From: Cognatundibacterium luofuense
Lineage (GTDB): Bacteria; Pseudomonadota; Gammaproteobacteria; Burkholderiales; Burkholderiaceae_D
Assembly: GCF_018139685.1 (NCBI RefSeq)
Contig: NZ_JAGSPN010000004.1
Location: 236,858-300,857, forward strand
Reading direction: 5' to 3'
Length of the DNA stretch: 64,000 bases
Part shown: positions 55,466-64,000 of the stretch, one piece after another
How the letters are laid out: each line of letters opens with the position of its first letter
How positions within the stretch are numbered: position 1 is the stretch's first letter
The notes under the pieces: model-generated
Databases searched by the model: none
What the model was told of the DNA's origin: nothing
Seen by the model: only the letters and a program-made list of their open reading frames with translations
Made by a program: the position numbers and the translations under genes

Positions 55466-56182
55466 TTATACGTGCACAAGTGTGCCTTCGTCTTCACCCA
55501 GAATCAGGTTTTTCAGCGCACCCGGTTTAACGATAGAGAAAACTTTAATCGGCAGCTTCTGGTCACGGCACAATGCAAACGCGGTTGCATCCATTACCTG
55601 CAAGTGACGGGAAATCGCTTCATCGAATGAAATTGTAGAGAAACGTGTTGCCGTCGGATCCTTTTTAGGATCTGCGGTATAAACGCCGTCAACCTTTGTT
55701 GCCTTCAGAACGATTTCCGCACCGATTTCAGATCCGCGCAATGCCGCTGCTGTATCAGTCGTGAAGAACGGATTACCAGTACCTGCCGCGAACACAACAA
55801 CCTTTCCTTCTTCCAGGTATTGCAGTGCTTTAGGGCGCACATATGGCTCTACAACCTGATCGATAGCGATTGCAGACATGACGCGCGCTGTAATACCAAC
55901 CTGACGCATAGCATCCGCCAACGCCAGAGAGTTCATCACGGTTGCCAGCATACCCATGTAATCAGCGGTTGCACGATCCATACCCTGCGCACCCGGCGCT
56001 ACGCCACGGAAAATATTGCCGCCGCCAATGACAATGGCCAGTTCAACACCCATACGGGATACTTCTGCCACATCGGCAACCATACGTTCGATCGTGGCGC
56101 GGTTGATGCCAAAAGGGTCGTCGCCCATCAGCGCTTCACCAGAAAGTTTTAAGAGTACACGCTTATAAGCTGGTTTCGTCAT
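55466..56182 (-). CDS. pyrH: Uridylate kinase
   Basis: A 238-residue UMP kinase of the amino-acid kinase fold. The ATG at 56182 ([20 protein letters not shown]) has AAGGAG 7 bases upstream. [10 protein letters not shown] and [20 protein letters not shown] are signatures. A terminator separates it from tsf. Confidence 0.96.
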   Translation of the reverse strand: MTKPAYKRVLLKLSGEALMGDDPFGINRATIERMVADVAEVSRMGVELAIVIGGGNIFRGVAPGAQGMDRATADYMGMLATVMNSLALADAMRQVGITARVMSAIAIDQVVEPYVRPKALQYLEEGKVVVFAAGTGNPFFTTDTAAALRGSEIGAEIVLKATKVDGVYTADPKKDPTATRFSTISFDEAISRHLQVMDATAFALCRDQKLPIKVFSIVKPGALKNLILGEDEGTLVHV

Positions 56183-56281
56183 CACAGACTCCTTCTGGAA
56201 ATTAGTTGATTGAAATGATTTGGAATACTGACTGCCTGACAAACTGCAATCCGAATCATCCTGCAAAGCAGGCTTACCCTT

Positions 56282-56312
56282 AAAAAAACGGGCCTTTGGG
56301 GCCCGTTTTTTA
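56282..56312 (-). terminator. Rho-independent terminator after tsf
   Basis: Read on the minus strand, ACGGGCC and GGCCCGT around a short loop are followed by a run of T. It separates tsf from pyrH, so pyrH probably has its own promoter or depends on read-through. Confidence 0.9.
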
Positions 56313-56318
56313 TTCGCC

Positions 56319-57203
56319 TTAGTTAGCTTGTTTTGCTGCAGCAACCTGTGCCGCAACTTCAGCTGCGAAGTCATCAACTTTCTTCTCGATGCCTTCACCA
56401 ACCACAAACATTACGAAAGACTTAACGCTGGAATCAGCCGCTTTGAGCATTTGCTCAACAGTTTGCTTGTCGTTTTTAACGAAAGACTGATTCAGCAGAG
56501 AAACTTCTTTCAGATATTTCTGAACGGAGCCTTCAACCATTTTCGCAACGATGTCTGCTGGCTTACCGGATTCAGCTGCTTTCTGCTCTGCAACAGAGCG
56601 CTCTTTATCGATCAGATCTGCAGGAACGTCTGCGCCGGAAACAGCAACAGGTTTCATCGCAGCAATGTGCATCGCCAGATCTTTACCAACTTGCTCATCA
56701 GCACCGTCAAACTCAACCATTACACCGATACGGGAACCGTGCAGGTAAGAAGCCAGTTTAGCAGTTGTTTCAAAACGTTTGAAACGACGGATAGACATGT
56801 TTTCACCGATTTTACCAACCAGTGCTGCACGTACTTCGTCAACAGTTTTGCCATCCAGTGGCAGTGCATTCAGGGCTGCTACGTCTGCAGGATTGTGTTC
56901 TGCAATCAGTTTAGCGCAAGTGTTTGCCAGAGCGATGAAGTCGTCGTTTTTAGTAACGAAGTCGGTTTCGCAGTTTACTTCGATCAATGCACCAACGTTA
57001 CCGGAGACATAAGCTGCAACAACGCCTTCTGCAGTAATACGGGAAGCTGCTTTAGAAGCTTTGCTACCCAGTTTTACACGCAGAATTTCTTCTGCACGAT
57101 CCATGTTGCCTTCTGCTTCTGTCAGCGCTTTTTTACATTCCATCATCGGCGCATCAGTTTTTGCGCGCAGTTCCGCTACCATCGCTGCTGTAATTGCTGC
57201 CAT
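56319..57203 (-). CDS. tsf: Elongation factor Ts
   Basis: A 294-residue nucleotide-exchange factor for EF-Tu. N-terminal [20 protein letters not shown] and [20 protein letters not shown], then the core [20 protein letters not shown] with the TDFV motif that contacts EF-Tu. It follows rpsB after 119 bp that hold a terminator-like hairpin. Confidence 0.96.
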   Translation of the reverse strand: MAAITAAMVAELRAKTDAPMMECKKALTEAEGNMDRAEEILRVKLGSKASKAASRITAEGVVAAYVSGNVGALIEVNCETDFVTKNDDFIALANTCAKLIAEHNPADVAALNALPLDGKTVDEVRAALVGKIGENMSIRRFKRFETTAKLASYLHGSRIGVMVEFDGADEQVGKDLAMHIAAMKPVAVSGADVPADLIDKERSVAEQKAAESGKPADIVAKMVEGSVQKYLKEVSLLNQSFVKNDKQTVEQMLKAADSSVKSFVMFVVGEGIEKKVDDFAAEVAAQVAAAKQAN

Positions 57204-57253
57204 GTTTTTCTCCTAATCTAGTGACACAAACCGTGCCAGAATCAAATTTTGGT

Positions 57254-57290
57254 TAAAAAAAGGGGCGACCTTAAGTAGCCCCGATTTTTA
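57254..57290 (-). terminator. Terminator-like hairpin between rpsB and tsf
   Basis: On the minus strand GGGGC and GCCCC surround an 11-base loop and are followed by seven T. The 5-bp stem is weak, so it may act as an attenuator that lowers tsf relative to rpsB. Confidence 0.65.
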
Positions 57291-57322
57291 TCCGGCTGAC
57301 GCCGGACGGATTACAAAAACAA

Positions 57323-58069
57323 TTATGCCTGTTCTACTTCAACGAATTCTTCTGCGTCTGGTTTTACAGCTTCCAGAACTTCGTTAACTGCATTAGCGCG
57401 GCCTTCCAGAATCGCATCAGCAACACCACGTGCATACAGAGCGATTGCTTTAGAAGAGTCATCGTTACCAGGGATAACGTATGCAACACCTTCAGGAGAG
57501 TGGTTAGTATCAACCACGCCGATCACCGGGATGCCCAGTTTCGCTGCTTCAGTAACAGCACCTTTGTGGTAGCCAACGTCAACAACGAAAATCGCGTCAG
57601 GAATACCGCCCATATCCTTGATACCGCCGATGGATTTTTGCAGTTTTTCCATTTCACGCTGGAACATCAGCGCTTCTTTTTTGGACATTTTTTCAACTGT
57701 ACCGTCTTCGATCGCAACTTCCATGTCTTTCAGGCGTTTGATAGAAGATTTAACAGTTTTGAAGTTAGTCAGCATACCGCCCAACCAGCGCTGATCAACG
57801 TAAGGCATGCCTGCACGCTGAGCTTCACCGGAAATGATGTCGCGGGATTGACGCTTAGTACCAACCAGCAGAACCGTGCCACGGTTTGCGGACAGCTGAC
57901 GAATGAACTTCATCGCTTCCTGGTACATACCCAGAGTTTTTTCCAGGTTGATGATGTGAATCTTGTTGCGGTGACCGAAAATAAACGGAGCCATTTTCGG
58001 GTTCCAGAAACGGGTTTGGTGACCGAAGTGGACGCCTGCTTCCAGCATTTCACGCATTGTTACGGACAT
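57323..58069 (-). CDS. rpsB: 30S ribosomal protein S2
   Basis: A 248-residue ribosomal protein: [20 protein letters not shown] at the start, [20 protein letters not shown] in the centre and [19 protein letters not shown] near the end. It heads the minus-strand translation/envelope run. The 258-bp gap to map contains its leader, with GC-rich stems (GGGTGTCC...GGACAC-like) directly upstream that may be an S2 autoregulatory leader; this is only a suggestion. Confidence 0.96.
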   Translation of the reverse strand: MSVTMREMLEAGVHFGHQTRFWNPKMAPFIFGHRNKIHIINLEKTLGMYQEAMKFIRQLSANRGTVLLVGTKRQSRDIISGEAQRAGMPYVDQRWLGGMLTNFKTVKSSIKRLKDMEVAIEDGTVEKMSKKEALMFQREMEKLQKSIGGIKDMGGIPDAIFVVDVGYHKGAVTEAAKLGIPVIGVVDTNHSPEGVAYVIPGNDDSSKAIALYARGVADAILEGRANAVNEVLEAVKPDAEEFVEVEQA

Positions 58070-58327
58070 TTAATATCTCCAGGGTTAGGTCTTGAACCCG
58101 GTCAGTTATCCTGTGACGGACACCCTTTTTGACCAGATTCGATGATTAAACAGAAAATTTGTTTCGCGAGAATGACAATCACAATTCAAGCTAACCATCG
58201 ATTCTACTACGAAAACAGGACAATACTCAAGCATTCCGATTGCCGCGCATAGGTGGTTCGCTGCGGCTCGTCTATAATGATGCTTTTGGAAAACTGCGCC
58301 GACCAGCGCGGATATTACGTTATCAGC

Positions 58328-59137
58328 ATGGAATCAATCACTATTAAAACCGCCGAAGATATCGCAGGTATGCGTGTCGCCGGTCGCCTCGCTTCAGAAG
58401 TACTCGACTACATCACACCTTTTGTTAAACCCGGCATCACCACAGCAGAGCTCGACAAACTGTGCCACGACTACATGGTGAATGTTCAGGGCACCGTGCC
58501 TGCACCGCTGAATTACTGCCCACCGGGCTATACGCCATATCCGAAATCTGTCTGCACATCGGTAAATGATGTGATCTGCCACGGCATTCCGAATGACAAA
58601 CCACTGAAAGACGGCGACGTTGTGAATATTGATGTCACTGTCATTAAAGACGGCTATCACGGCGACACCAGCCGGATGTTTCATGTCGGCAATACCTCGA
58701 TTCTGGCAAAACGTCTTTCACAGATTACTTACGAATGCTTATGGATAGGCATCGCCAAAGTCAAACCCGGCGTCCATCTCGGCGATATCGGTTTTGCTAT
58801 TCAGCAGCACGCTGAAAAAGCCGGCTACAGCGTCGTGCGTGAATTCTGCGGTCATGGCATCGGCAAAATTTTCCATGAGGCACCGCAAGTAATGCATTAC
58901 GGCAAACCCGGAACCATGGAAAAACTCGAGGCCGGCATGATTTTTACCATCGAACCCATGATCAACGCCGGTAAGCGCGACATCAAAACCATGCCGGATG
59001 GCTGGACAGTGAAAACCAAAGACCGCAGTCTGTCGGCACAATGGGAACACACAATCGTTGTCACCGAAGATGGCTTCGAGGTGCTGACGATGTCAGATGG
59101 CTACCCTGCCCTGCCGGATTTCATCACACTGAAATAA
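58328..59137 (+). CDS. map: Methionine aminopeptidase, type I
   Basis: A 269-residue enzyme removing the initiator Met. The ATG at 58328 gives MESITIKTAEDIAGMRVAGR, the family start. Metal ligands lie in VVNIDVTVIKDGYHGDTSRM, the catalytic His in REFCGHGIGKIFHEAP, and Glu in FTIEPMINAG and WEHTIVVT. It is divergent from rpsB, a conserved arrangement, and glnD follows after 15 bp. Confidence 0.95.
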   Translation: MESITIKTAEDIAGMRVAGRLASEVLDYITPFVKPGITTAELDKLCHDYMVNVQGTVPAPLNYCPPGYTPYPKSVCTSVNDVICHGIPNDKPLKDGDVVNIDVTVIKDGYHGDTSRMFHVGNTSILAKRLSQITYECLWIGIAKVKPGVHLGDIGFAIQQHAEKAGYSVVREFCGHGIGKIFHEAPQVMHYGKPGTMEKLEAGMIFTIEPMINAGKRDIKTMPDGWTVKTKDRSLSAQWEHTIVVTEDGFEVLTMSDGYPALPDFITLK

Positions 59138-59152
59138 GTTACGAAAGCGAAC

Positions 59153-61708
59153 ATGGTCAGCAATATTATTTTGTTACGAGACAATCTCCGGCGTACGCAA
59201 CAGGAAGCGATTAGCGGATACACGCTACGATCGCGTCCGGACGCGCTATTGGAAAAGCTCTGCAAAAATGTTGACCAGACTTTGCAGCAAATCTGGAAGC
59301 AAAACGAAATCCCCGGCGACATTTCACTGATTGCCGTTGGCGGCTATGGCCGCGGCGAATTGTTTCCGCACTCTGATGTGGATGTACTGATTTTGCTGCC
59401 CGCAAGTCCGGACAAACTCACTGCCGGCAAGCTGGAAAATCTGATCCAGTCGCTGTGGGATATCGGACTGGATATCGGCCACAGCGTACGCACAGTTGAT
59501 GAATGTCTGAATGAAGCGGCGTCAGACATCACGATTCAGACCAGTATGCTGGAAGCGCGCTATATCTGCGGCAGTCGTAAGCTGTTCCGCGAGTTACAGC
59601 AACGCTATGCTGATGCGATGAATCCGCAAAAGTTTTTTCAGGAAAAACTTCTGGAAATGCAGCAGCGGCACGTGAAATATGAAGACACGCCTTACAGTCT
59701 GGAGCCAAACTGCAAGGAAAGTCCCGGTGGATTACGGGATTTGCAAGTGATTTTGTGGGTTGCCAAAGCAGCCAATCTCGGTAACTCATGGCATGAACTG
59801 GCAGTTCGCGGCCTGATTACTGAAACCGAAGCCCGCCAGCTGAAACGGAATGAACGTGCTTTCAAAGATATCCGGATCAGGCTGCACAATCATACAAAGC
59901 GCCGTGAAGACAGACTGGTGTTCGATGTGCAGACACCGATCGCCGAATCACTTGGCTTCAAAACAACGGAGTCCCGCCGCTCCAGCGAATACCTGATGCA
60001 GCGTTATTACTGGGCAGCGAAGTCGGTTACGCAGTTGAATCAGATTCTTTTGCAGAATATTGAGGCGGTGCTATTTCCCAGAGACACCACTCCGCGTTCC
60101 ATCCATCCGCATTTCAACGAGGTAAACGGCCTCATTGATATTGTGGAAGATGACACTTTTGAGCAGCATCCGGAAACCTTACTGGAAGTGTTTCTGGTGA
60201 TGGCGCAGCACAGCGAACTGAAAGGCATGACAGCCCGCACACTCCGTGCTCTGTGGCATGCCCGCGAAAAAATTGATGCAGAATACCGCCACAATATTTT
60301 TCACCGCGCCCTGTTCCTGAAACTGATTCAGTCACCACGTGGCATTACCCATGCACTGCGTCGCATGAATCAAATGAGTATTCTCGGGCGCTACCTGCCA
60401 AACTTCCGCCGCATCGTCGGCCAAATGCAGCATGATTTATTTCATGCTTACACGGTGGATCAGCATATTCTGATGGTCGTGCGCAATTTGCGCCGCTTTA
60501 CGCTGGCAGAGCATGCACATGAATATCCGTTCTGCAGCCAGCTGATGGCAGACTTTGATGAGCCCTGGGTTTTGTATATCGCCGCACTGTTCCACGATAT
60601 TGCCAAAGGGCGTGGCGGCGACCACTCCGAGCTCGGCATGGCAGATGCACGTAAATTCTGTTACGACCACGGTCTGAATCGCCGCAATACAGAGCTGGTG
60701 ATTTTCCTCGTGCAAAACCACCTGACGATGTCGCAAGTCGCCCAGAAACAGGATTTATCCGATCCGGATGTGATTCAGGCTTTTGCAGACCGCGTTAAAG
60801 ATGAGCGCCATCTGACCGCATTGTATTTGCTGACCGTCTGCGATATTCGCGGAACCAGTCCGAAAGTCTGGAATGCGTGGAAAGGCAAACTGCTCGAAGA
60901 CTTATACAAGATGACGCTGCGCGCACTGGGCGGCGAAATGCCGACCAAAGACCGCGAACTGCGTAACCGCCAGGAAGACGCGCTGAAAGCACTGCGTCTG
61001 GCCGGATTGCCGCACGATGCGCATCAGGAATTCTGGAAGCAGCTGGATGTTGCCTACTTCCTGCGGCACGACGCCAACGACATTGCGTGGCAAACCCGCG
61101 TATTGCACGACAAAACCCGTGCTGAAACGCCGGTTGTGAAATGCAGACTGGCACCAATCGGCGAAGGCCTGCAGGTCACCGTCTATTTACAGGATCAGCC
61201 GGATTTATTTGCCCGTATCTGCAATTACTTTGACGGTAAAAATTTCAGCATCCTTGATGCGAAAATTCATACCTGCAAAAACGGTTATGCGCTGGATAGT
61301 TTTCTGATTATCGAGCCGAATTTTGCGCAGCAGTACCGCGACATCATCACACTGATTGAGCATGAACTGAGTGATGCACTGACACGTCAGGCGCCGTTAT
61401 CGGCACCGAATCCCGGCAGGCTGTCGCGCTTATCGCGCCACTTTCCGGTGGCACCGAGTGTCGATTTACGACCGGACGAACGCGGACGTTATTTCCTGCT
61501 CTCGATTACCGCAAATGACAGAAACGGCTTGCTGTATTCCGTTGCTAACTTGCTGGCGAAGTACAAGATTAACTTGCACACCGCAAAAGTCATGACACTG
61601 GGCGAACGGGTTGAAGACGTCTTCATCATCGATGGCCCTGCATTGAATGTCCCGAAAACACAAATTCAGTTTGAAACTGAATTACTTGAAGCACTTAAAA
61701 TTAATTAA
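59153..61708 (+). CDS. glnD: Bifunctional uridylyltransferase/uridylyl-removing enzyme GlnD
   Basis: An 851-residue sensor of glutamine that uridylylates and deuridylylates PII proteins. Domains: nucleotidyltransferase with GGYGRGELFPHSDVDVLIL (about 64-82), an HD domain with LFHDIAKGRGGDHSELG at about 480-500, and two C-terminal ACT domains (from about 680 and 785, TVYLQDQPDLFARICNYFDG and LLSITANDRNGLLYSVANLL). Length is normal. It follows map, as in E. coli. Confidence 0.95.
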   Translation: MVSNIILLRDNLRRTQQEAISGYTLRSRPDALLEKLCKNVDQTLQQIWKQNEIPGDISLIAVGGYGRGELFPHSDVDVLILLPASPDKLTAGKLENLIQSLWDIGLDIGHSVRTVDECLNEAASDITIQTSMLEARYICGSRKLFRELQQRYADAMNPQKFFQEKLLEMQQRHVKYEDTPYSLEPNCKESPGGLRDLQVILWVAKAANLGNSWHELAVRGLITETEARQLKRNERAFKDIRIRLHNHTKRREDRLVFDVQTPIAESLGFKTTESRRSSEYLMQRYYWAAKSVTQLNQILLQNIEAVLFPRDTTPRSIHPHFNEVNGLIDIVEDDTFEQHPETLLEVFLVMAQHSELKGMTARTLRALWHAREKIDAEYRHNIFHRALFLKLIQSPRGITHALRRMNQMSILGRYLPNFRRIVGQMQHDLFHAYTVDQHILMVVRNLRRFTLAEHAHEYPFCSQLMADFDEPWVLYIAALFHDIAKGRGGDHSELGMADARKFCYDHGLNRRNTELVIFLVQNHLTMSQVAQKQDLSDPDVIQAFADRVKDERHLTALYLLTVCDIRGTSPKVWNAWKGKLLEDLYKMTLRALGGEMPTKDRELRNRQEDALKALRLAGLPHDAHQEFWKQLDVAYFLRHDANDIAWQTRVLHDKTRAETPVVKCRLAPIGEGLQVTVYLQDQPDLFARICNYFDGKNFSILDAKIHTCKNGYALDSFLIIEPNFAQQYRDIITLIEHELSDALTRQAPLSAPNPGRLSRLSRHFPVAPSVDLRPDERGRYFLLSITANDRNGLLYSVANLLAKYKINLHTAKVMTLGERVEDVFIIDGPALNVPKTQIQFETELLEALKIN

Positions 61709-61714
61709 ACAAAT

Positions 61715-62461
61715 ATGAATGAATTAGTCCGTCTCTCAAAACGCATGTCTGAACTGGGTTTAAGCTCACGTCGGGAAGCGGATGAGTGGATCGCAAAAGG
61801 CTGGGTAAAAGTCGATGGCAAGGTCGTTTCTGAACTTGGCAGCAAAGTATTACCAAGCCAGAAAATCACGATCGAAAAACAAGCCTCTGCCGAACAATCG
61901 CGTAAAGCCACCATTCTGATCAACAAACCGGTCGGTTATGTCAGTGGTCAGGCGGAAGATGGCTACCAGCCCGCAGTCGTGCTGATCAAGCCGGAAAACC
62001 GCTGGGAAGAAGATAAATCACCGATGAAATTTCATCGTGATCAGTTAAAAAGCCTGGTACCGGCCGGCCGTCTGGATATTGACTCGGTAGGTCTGCTGGT
62101 GCTGACCCAAGATGGCCGTGTTGCTAAAAAACTGATCGGCGAAACAACGGAGATCGAAAAAGAATATCTGGTTCGCGTACGCTACACCAAACCCGGTAAA
62201 TTGCCGGACGCCGATTTGCAGCGCTTAAATCATGGCCTGATGATGGATGGCAAAAAACTGTTACCGGCAAAGGTGACCTGGCAAAACGATGATCAGTTAC
62301 GCTTCATTCTGAAAGAAGGCAGAAAACGTCAGATTCGCCGCATGTGTGACATGGTCGGTTTGAAAGTCACCGGCCTGAAACGGGTCAGAATCGGTAATGT
62401 TCGTCTGGGTAATTTACCCGAAGGTCAATGGCGCTATCTGCGCGATGATGAGCAATTCTGA
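61715..62461 (+). CDS. rRNA pseudouridine synthase, RluF/RluB-like
   Basis: A 248-residue RsuA-family synthase with an S4 RNA-binding domain (1-60, [20 protein letters not shown]) and a catalytic domain with the Asp in [39 protein letters not shown] is the typical late motif. The short linker and the substrate loop resemble RluF (23S rRNA U2604) more than RluB, but I cannot separate the two with certainty. It starts 6 bp after glnD. Confidence 0.88.
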   Translation: MNELVRLSKRMSELGLSSRREADEWIAKGWVKVDGKVVSELGSKVLPSQKITIEKQASAEQSRKATILINKPVGYVSGQAEDGYQPAVVLIKPENRWEEDKSPMKFHRDQLKSLVPAGRLDIDSVGLLVLTQDGRVAKKLIGETTEIEKEYLVRVRYTKPGKLPDADLQRLNHGLMMDGKKLLPAKVTWQNDDQLRFILKEGRKRQIRRMCDMVGLKVTGLKRVRIGNVRLGNLPEGQWRYLRDDEQF

Positions 62462-62548
62462 CGCCCTCATTCGTGCAAATGCACACTAATATTGCCTGAA
62501 TGGATTACGGGATCAGTCACAGCAATCTTCTCAGACAAAGCAATTTGC

Positions 62549-62587
62549 AAAAGCACTGTTTTTCCGGTCGGAAAGCAGTGCTTTTTA
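62549..62587 (+). terminator. Rho-independent terminator after the pseudouridine synthase
   Basis: AAAAGCACTG (62549-62558) pairs with CAGTGCTTTT (62576-62585), extended inside by TTTCC/GGAAA, and is followed by T-rich DNA. Confidence 0.88.
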
Positions 62588-62605
62588 TTTTGACCAGCAC
62601 AAGAG

Positions 62606-62695
62606 TTGTGCAAATATCGTCATCAGACACTTCCCAGGGCCCGGACTTTCTGCCGACGACAGGCGAATTGCTATGCAAAAATCCGCATTTACGGG
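62606..62695 (+). repeat. Dispersed repeat R, copy R9
   Basis: TTGTGCAAATATCGTCATCA is the left part, then CGGACTTTCTGCCGACGAC, a divergent AGGCGAATTGCTATGC, and ATCCGCATTTACGG. It begins 19 bp after the terminator. The stretch 62696-63003 is AT-rich and shows no gene. Confidence 0.85.
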
Positions 62696-63003
62696 TTTTT
62701 CTGCCTGAAATAGCATCGGCCACGATCTGTCGCAGTAAGCCATCCCGTGAGTCCGTTTAAACATCCGGTAACGGCACTAATTGCAGCGACATCAGACCAG
62801 CTTTGCTTCCGACTTCTCACTGGCACCTTCCGTTGCTTAGCCAAGCACGCGAATTGGAATTATTGATGACTGTTTCCATTCTAAACAGGCCTGCATTTTA
62901 AAAACCCTGTCTTCTACTTCTGCTATCCATTAAGAAGGGGATGATTGCCCAAGGACTGTGACAAGCGGGTGAAGAGTTTTAGCTTTAGAGTAGCGTAGTA
63001 AAT

Positions 63004-63312
63004 TCACGATTCAAGACCTGTTCCGCTCCTTTCCCTTTTGATTTCCAGCAAACGATCAACCGTCTGTTGAGCTTTTTCGCGGAGATCTACCTCGTTAAGA
63101 TAAAAATCGGGATTCTCAGCCAATAACTGCGTATCTGTCGTAAAAGAATCCACATTACCAAAAAGTTCGTCTAACAATAAAAAGAAAGGTTCATCTAGAT
63201 GTCTTTCTATCTTGAAACGATTTATAAAAGTCTCACTAAACACATCCACCGACATAGTCCCATTAAGAAACTGTTCGCATAACTGCTCATATTCAACTAA
63301 ATACTTATTCAT
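63004..63312 (-). CDS. Colicin-immunity-like small protein (orphan)
   Basis: A 102-residue acidic protein. The ATG at 63312 starts MNKYLVEYEQLCEQFLNGTM, and the ending YLNEVDLREKAQQTVDRLLE with an isolated pattern of acidic helices resembles the colicin D-type immunity family (self-protective immunity proteins of about 90-100 residues with a W/Y-x-x-L start). No toxin gene is nearby inside the window. Base use is AT-rich and it lies between R9 and R10, so it is probably acquired. Confidence 0.6.
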   Translation of the reverse strand: MNKYLVEYEQLCEQFLNGTMSVDVFSETFINRFKIERHLDEPFFLLLDELFGNVDSFTTDTQLLAENPDFYLNEVDLREKAQQTVDRLLEIKRERSGTGLES

Positions 63313-63363
63313 TAGCCGCCTCCTAACTTCCCAAGGCCGTAAGGCGTATCCTGCACCGCGTAG

Positions 63364-63381
63364 GACGCATTGCAATGCGCC
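63364..63381 (+). repeat. Palindromic repeat P, copy P3 (imperfect)
   Basis: GACGCATTGCAATGCGCC differs from the P palindrome by one base. It is preceded by TAAGGCGTATCC and followed by a short gap to R10. Confidence 0.65.
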
Positions 63382-63410
63382 AAACTTTATTAATTTACCT
63401 TTTTAACATC

Positions 63411-63494
63411 AAAATGCGGTGTTCAGCATAGCGATTGGCGGTCGTCGGCAGAAAGTCTCGGCTTGTGGGAAATTGAAATGACGATATTTGCACA
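63411..63494 (-). repeat. Dispersed repeat R, copy R10
   Basis: Minus orientation, so inverted relative to R9. It has the left part TGTGCAAATATCGTCATTTC, the core AGACTTTCTGCCGACGACC and ACACCGCATTTTG. It brackets the colicin-immunity-like gene together with R9. Confidence 0.85.
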
Positions 63495-63533
63495 GATGTC
63501 AGAACCGACCGCCGTTTTGCGTTTTTTAGCCGC

Positions 63534-63596
63534 GGCCCGGCATCATTCCCATTCGGCGCATTGCAATGCGCCTTACGAGGTAAGGGATACGCCTTA
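63534..63596 (+). repeat. Palindromic repeat P, copy P4
   Basis: Full-length like P1: GGCCCGGCATCATTC ahead of the perfect palindrome GGCGCATTGCAATGCGCC (63555-63572), then a TACG tail. It lies just beyond R10. Between 63597 and 63922 I see no gene. Confidence 0.8.
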
Positions 63597-63922
63597 GCCT
63601 TTTTCTGACTACTGGCATCGCGCAGCCGTGAGCGACTTTGGAGCAAACTTTCGTGACTCTGTTTAGGTTCTTTGCTCATCGAAGTCGCAATGATTCAGCT
63701 TCGCGTAGCACTAGCTTGGCGCACTCCTTGCCCCGTGTGCCTAATCAGATTCTTTGCACGGCTTGCATGGAGTGTGACAAGCGGATTGATGGGGTTAAAT
63801 TCAATCGTAAATGTGACGTATCAAAACGCAATCACGTACACTTTTTCATTCATAAATTTTTGCAGATCTATGCAATGACCCAGTGAATTCCTGCTCAGGT
63901 GATAATACGGAAAGGAAATCAC

Positions 63923-64000
63923 ATGAGCATGGTCATGGAAGAAGAAGTCAAGCGATGGACGGCGAAGCGCAAGGCAGCGCTGGTCACTGAAATCATTCAA
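63923..64000 (+). CDS. Transposase-type protein (IS3 orfA/DUF1153-like), 5' end only
   Basis: Only 26 residues are inside the window: MSMVMEEEVKRWTAKRKAAL, then VTEIIQ. AAGGAAA lies 6 bases upstream. The start resembles the helix-turn-helix orfA proteins (DUF1153-like) of IS3-type elements in proteobacteria. The left terminus of the element should lie shortly upstream, but I could not pin it down. Confidence 0.55.
   Translation, partial: MSMVMEEEVKRWTAKRKAALVTEIIQ

Noticed and set aside
56328-57221. 297-codon plus-strand frame opposite tsf
   Set aside because: Cys/Phe-rich antisense artefact of tsf.
57241-57290. Riboswitch between rpsB and tsf
   Set aside because: Only a simple short hairpin with a T run is visible; a terminator/attenuator explains it.
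7949-63494. R repeats as integron attC sites
   Set aside because: No GTTRRRY/RYYYAAC core sites, variable orientation, no integrase, and bracketed genes on both strands.
7949-63494. R repeats as a CRISPR array
   Set aside because: Copies are kilobases apart with genes in between; no short regular spacers.

Overview
The window reads as chromosome of a betaproteobacterium of the order Burkholderiales, possibly near Oxalobacteraceae. The order-level call rests on the run rpsB-tsf-pyrH-frr-cdsA-dxr-rseP-bamA-skp-lpxD-fabZ-lpxA-lpxB, the block mltG-tmk-holB-pilZ, the pair alaA-hom and the imuA-imuB-dnaE2 cassette. The family-level guess is weak. No rRNA, tRNA or CRISPR array was seen.

Layout. 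1-3.6 kb (minus): a cell-envelope sugar operon with an ArnB-like aminotransferase (cut by the window edge), a small SMR/ArnE-like membrane protein, an ArnT-like GT39 glycosyltransferase and a Mth938-domain protein. 3.9-7.8 kb (plus): alaA, hom and an MFS/GPH transporter. 7.9-9.7 kb: a small accessory island with an unrecognised, possibly immunity gene, a headless polymorphic-toxin tip and an IS3 scar. 9.8-16.7 kb: NRDE protein, DUF4936, ygfZ, then mltG-tmk-holB-pilZ, an acetyltransferase and rlmJ. 16.8-21 kb: a second acetyltransferase, an R2K ATP-grasp protein, a VOC protein and a DUF5694 protein. 21.4-25.5 kb: a 1339-residue Pls/PosA-type non-ribosomal peptide synthetase. 26.1-31.7 kb: the SOS mutasome imuA-imuB-dnaE2 behind a perfect LexA box. 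31.8-34.1 kb: an AT-rich cluster of four related membrane proteins, two of CPBP protease type and two that have lost the His residues. 34.7-43.4 kb: an SH3b protein, a small acidic protein, L-lactate dehydrogenase, a DsbA-like protein, a nitrate/sulfonate-type ABC transporter without its binding protein, and two small orphan genes. 43.4-58.1 kb (minus): ankyrin protein, tatD and the envelope/translation run from lpxB back to rpsB. 58.3-62.5 kb (plus): map, glnD and an rRNA pseudouridine synthase. 62.6-64 kb: an orphan colicin-immunity-like gene and the start of an IS3-type transposase.

The most unusual feature is a dispersed repeat of about 90 bp, here called R, with ten near-complete copies and one fragment. 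It sits in intergenic spaces and tends to occur as pairs on either side of accessory genes: toxin/immunity (R1-R2), acetyltransferase (R3-R4), CPBP cluster (R5 and fragment R11), SH3b gene (R11-R6), small secreted protein (R7-R8) and colicin-immunity-like gene (R9-R10). None lies in the 43.4-62.5 kb core block. A second element, here called P, built on an 18-bp palindrome, occurs beside three of these copies. Function and mobility of R and P cannot be settled from the sequence alone.

Several conserved neighbours are absent from their usual places: uppS between frr and cdsA, thrC after hom, and tatD after pilZ (tatD is beside lpxB instead).
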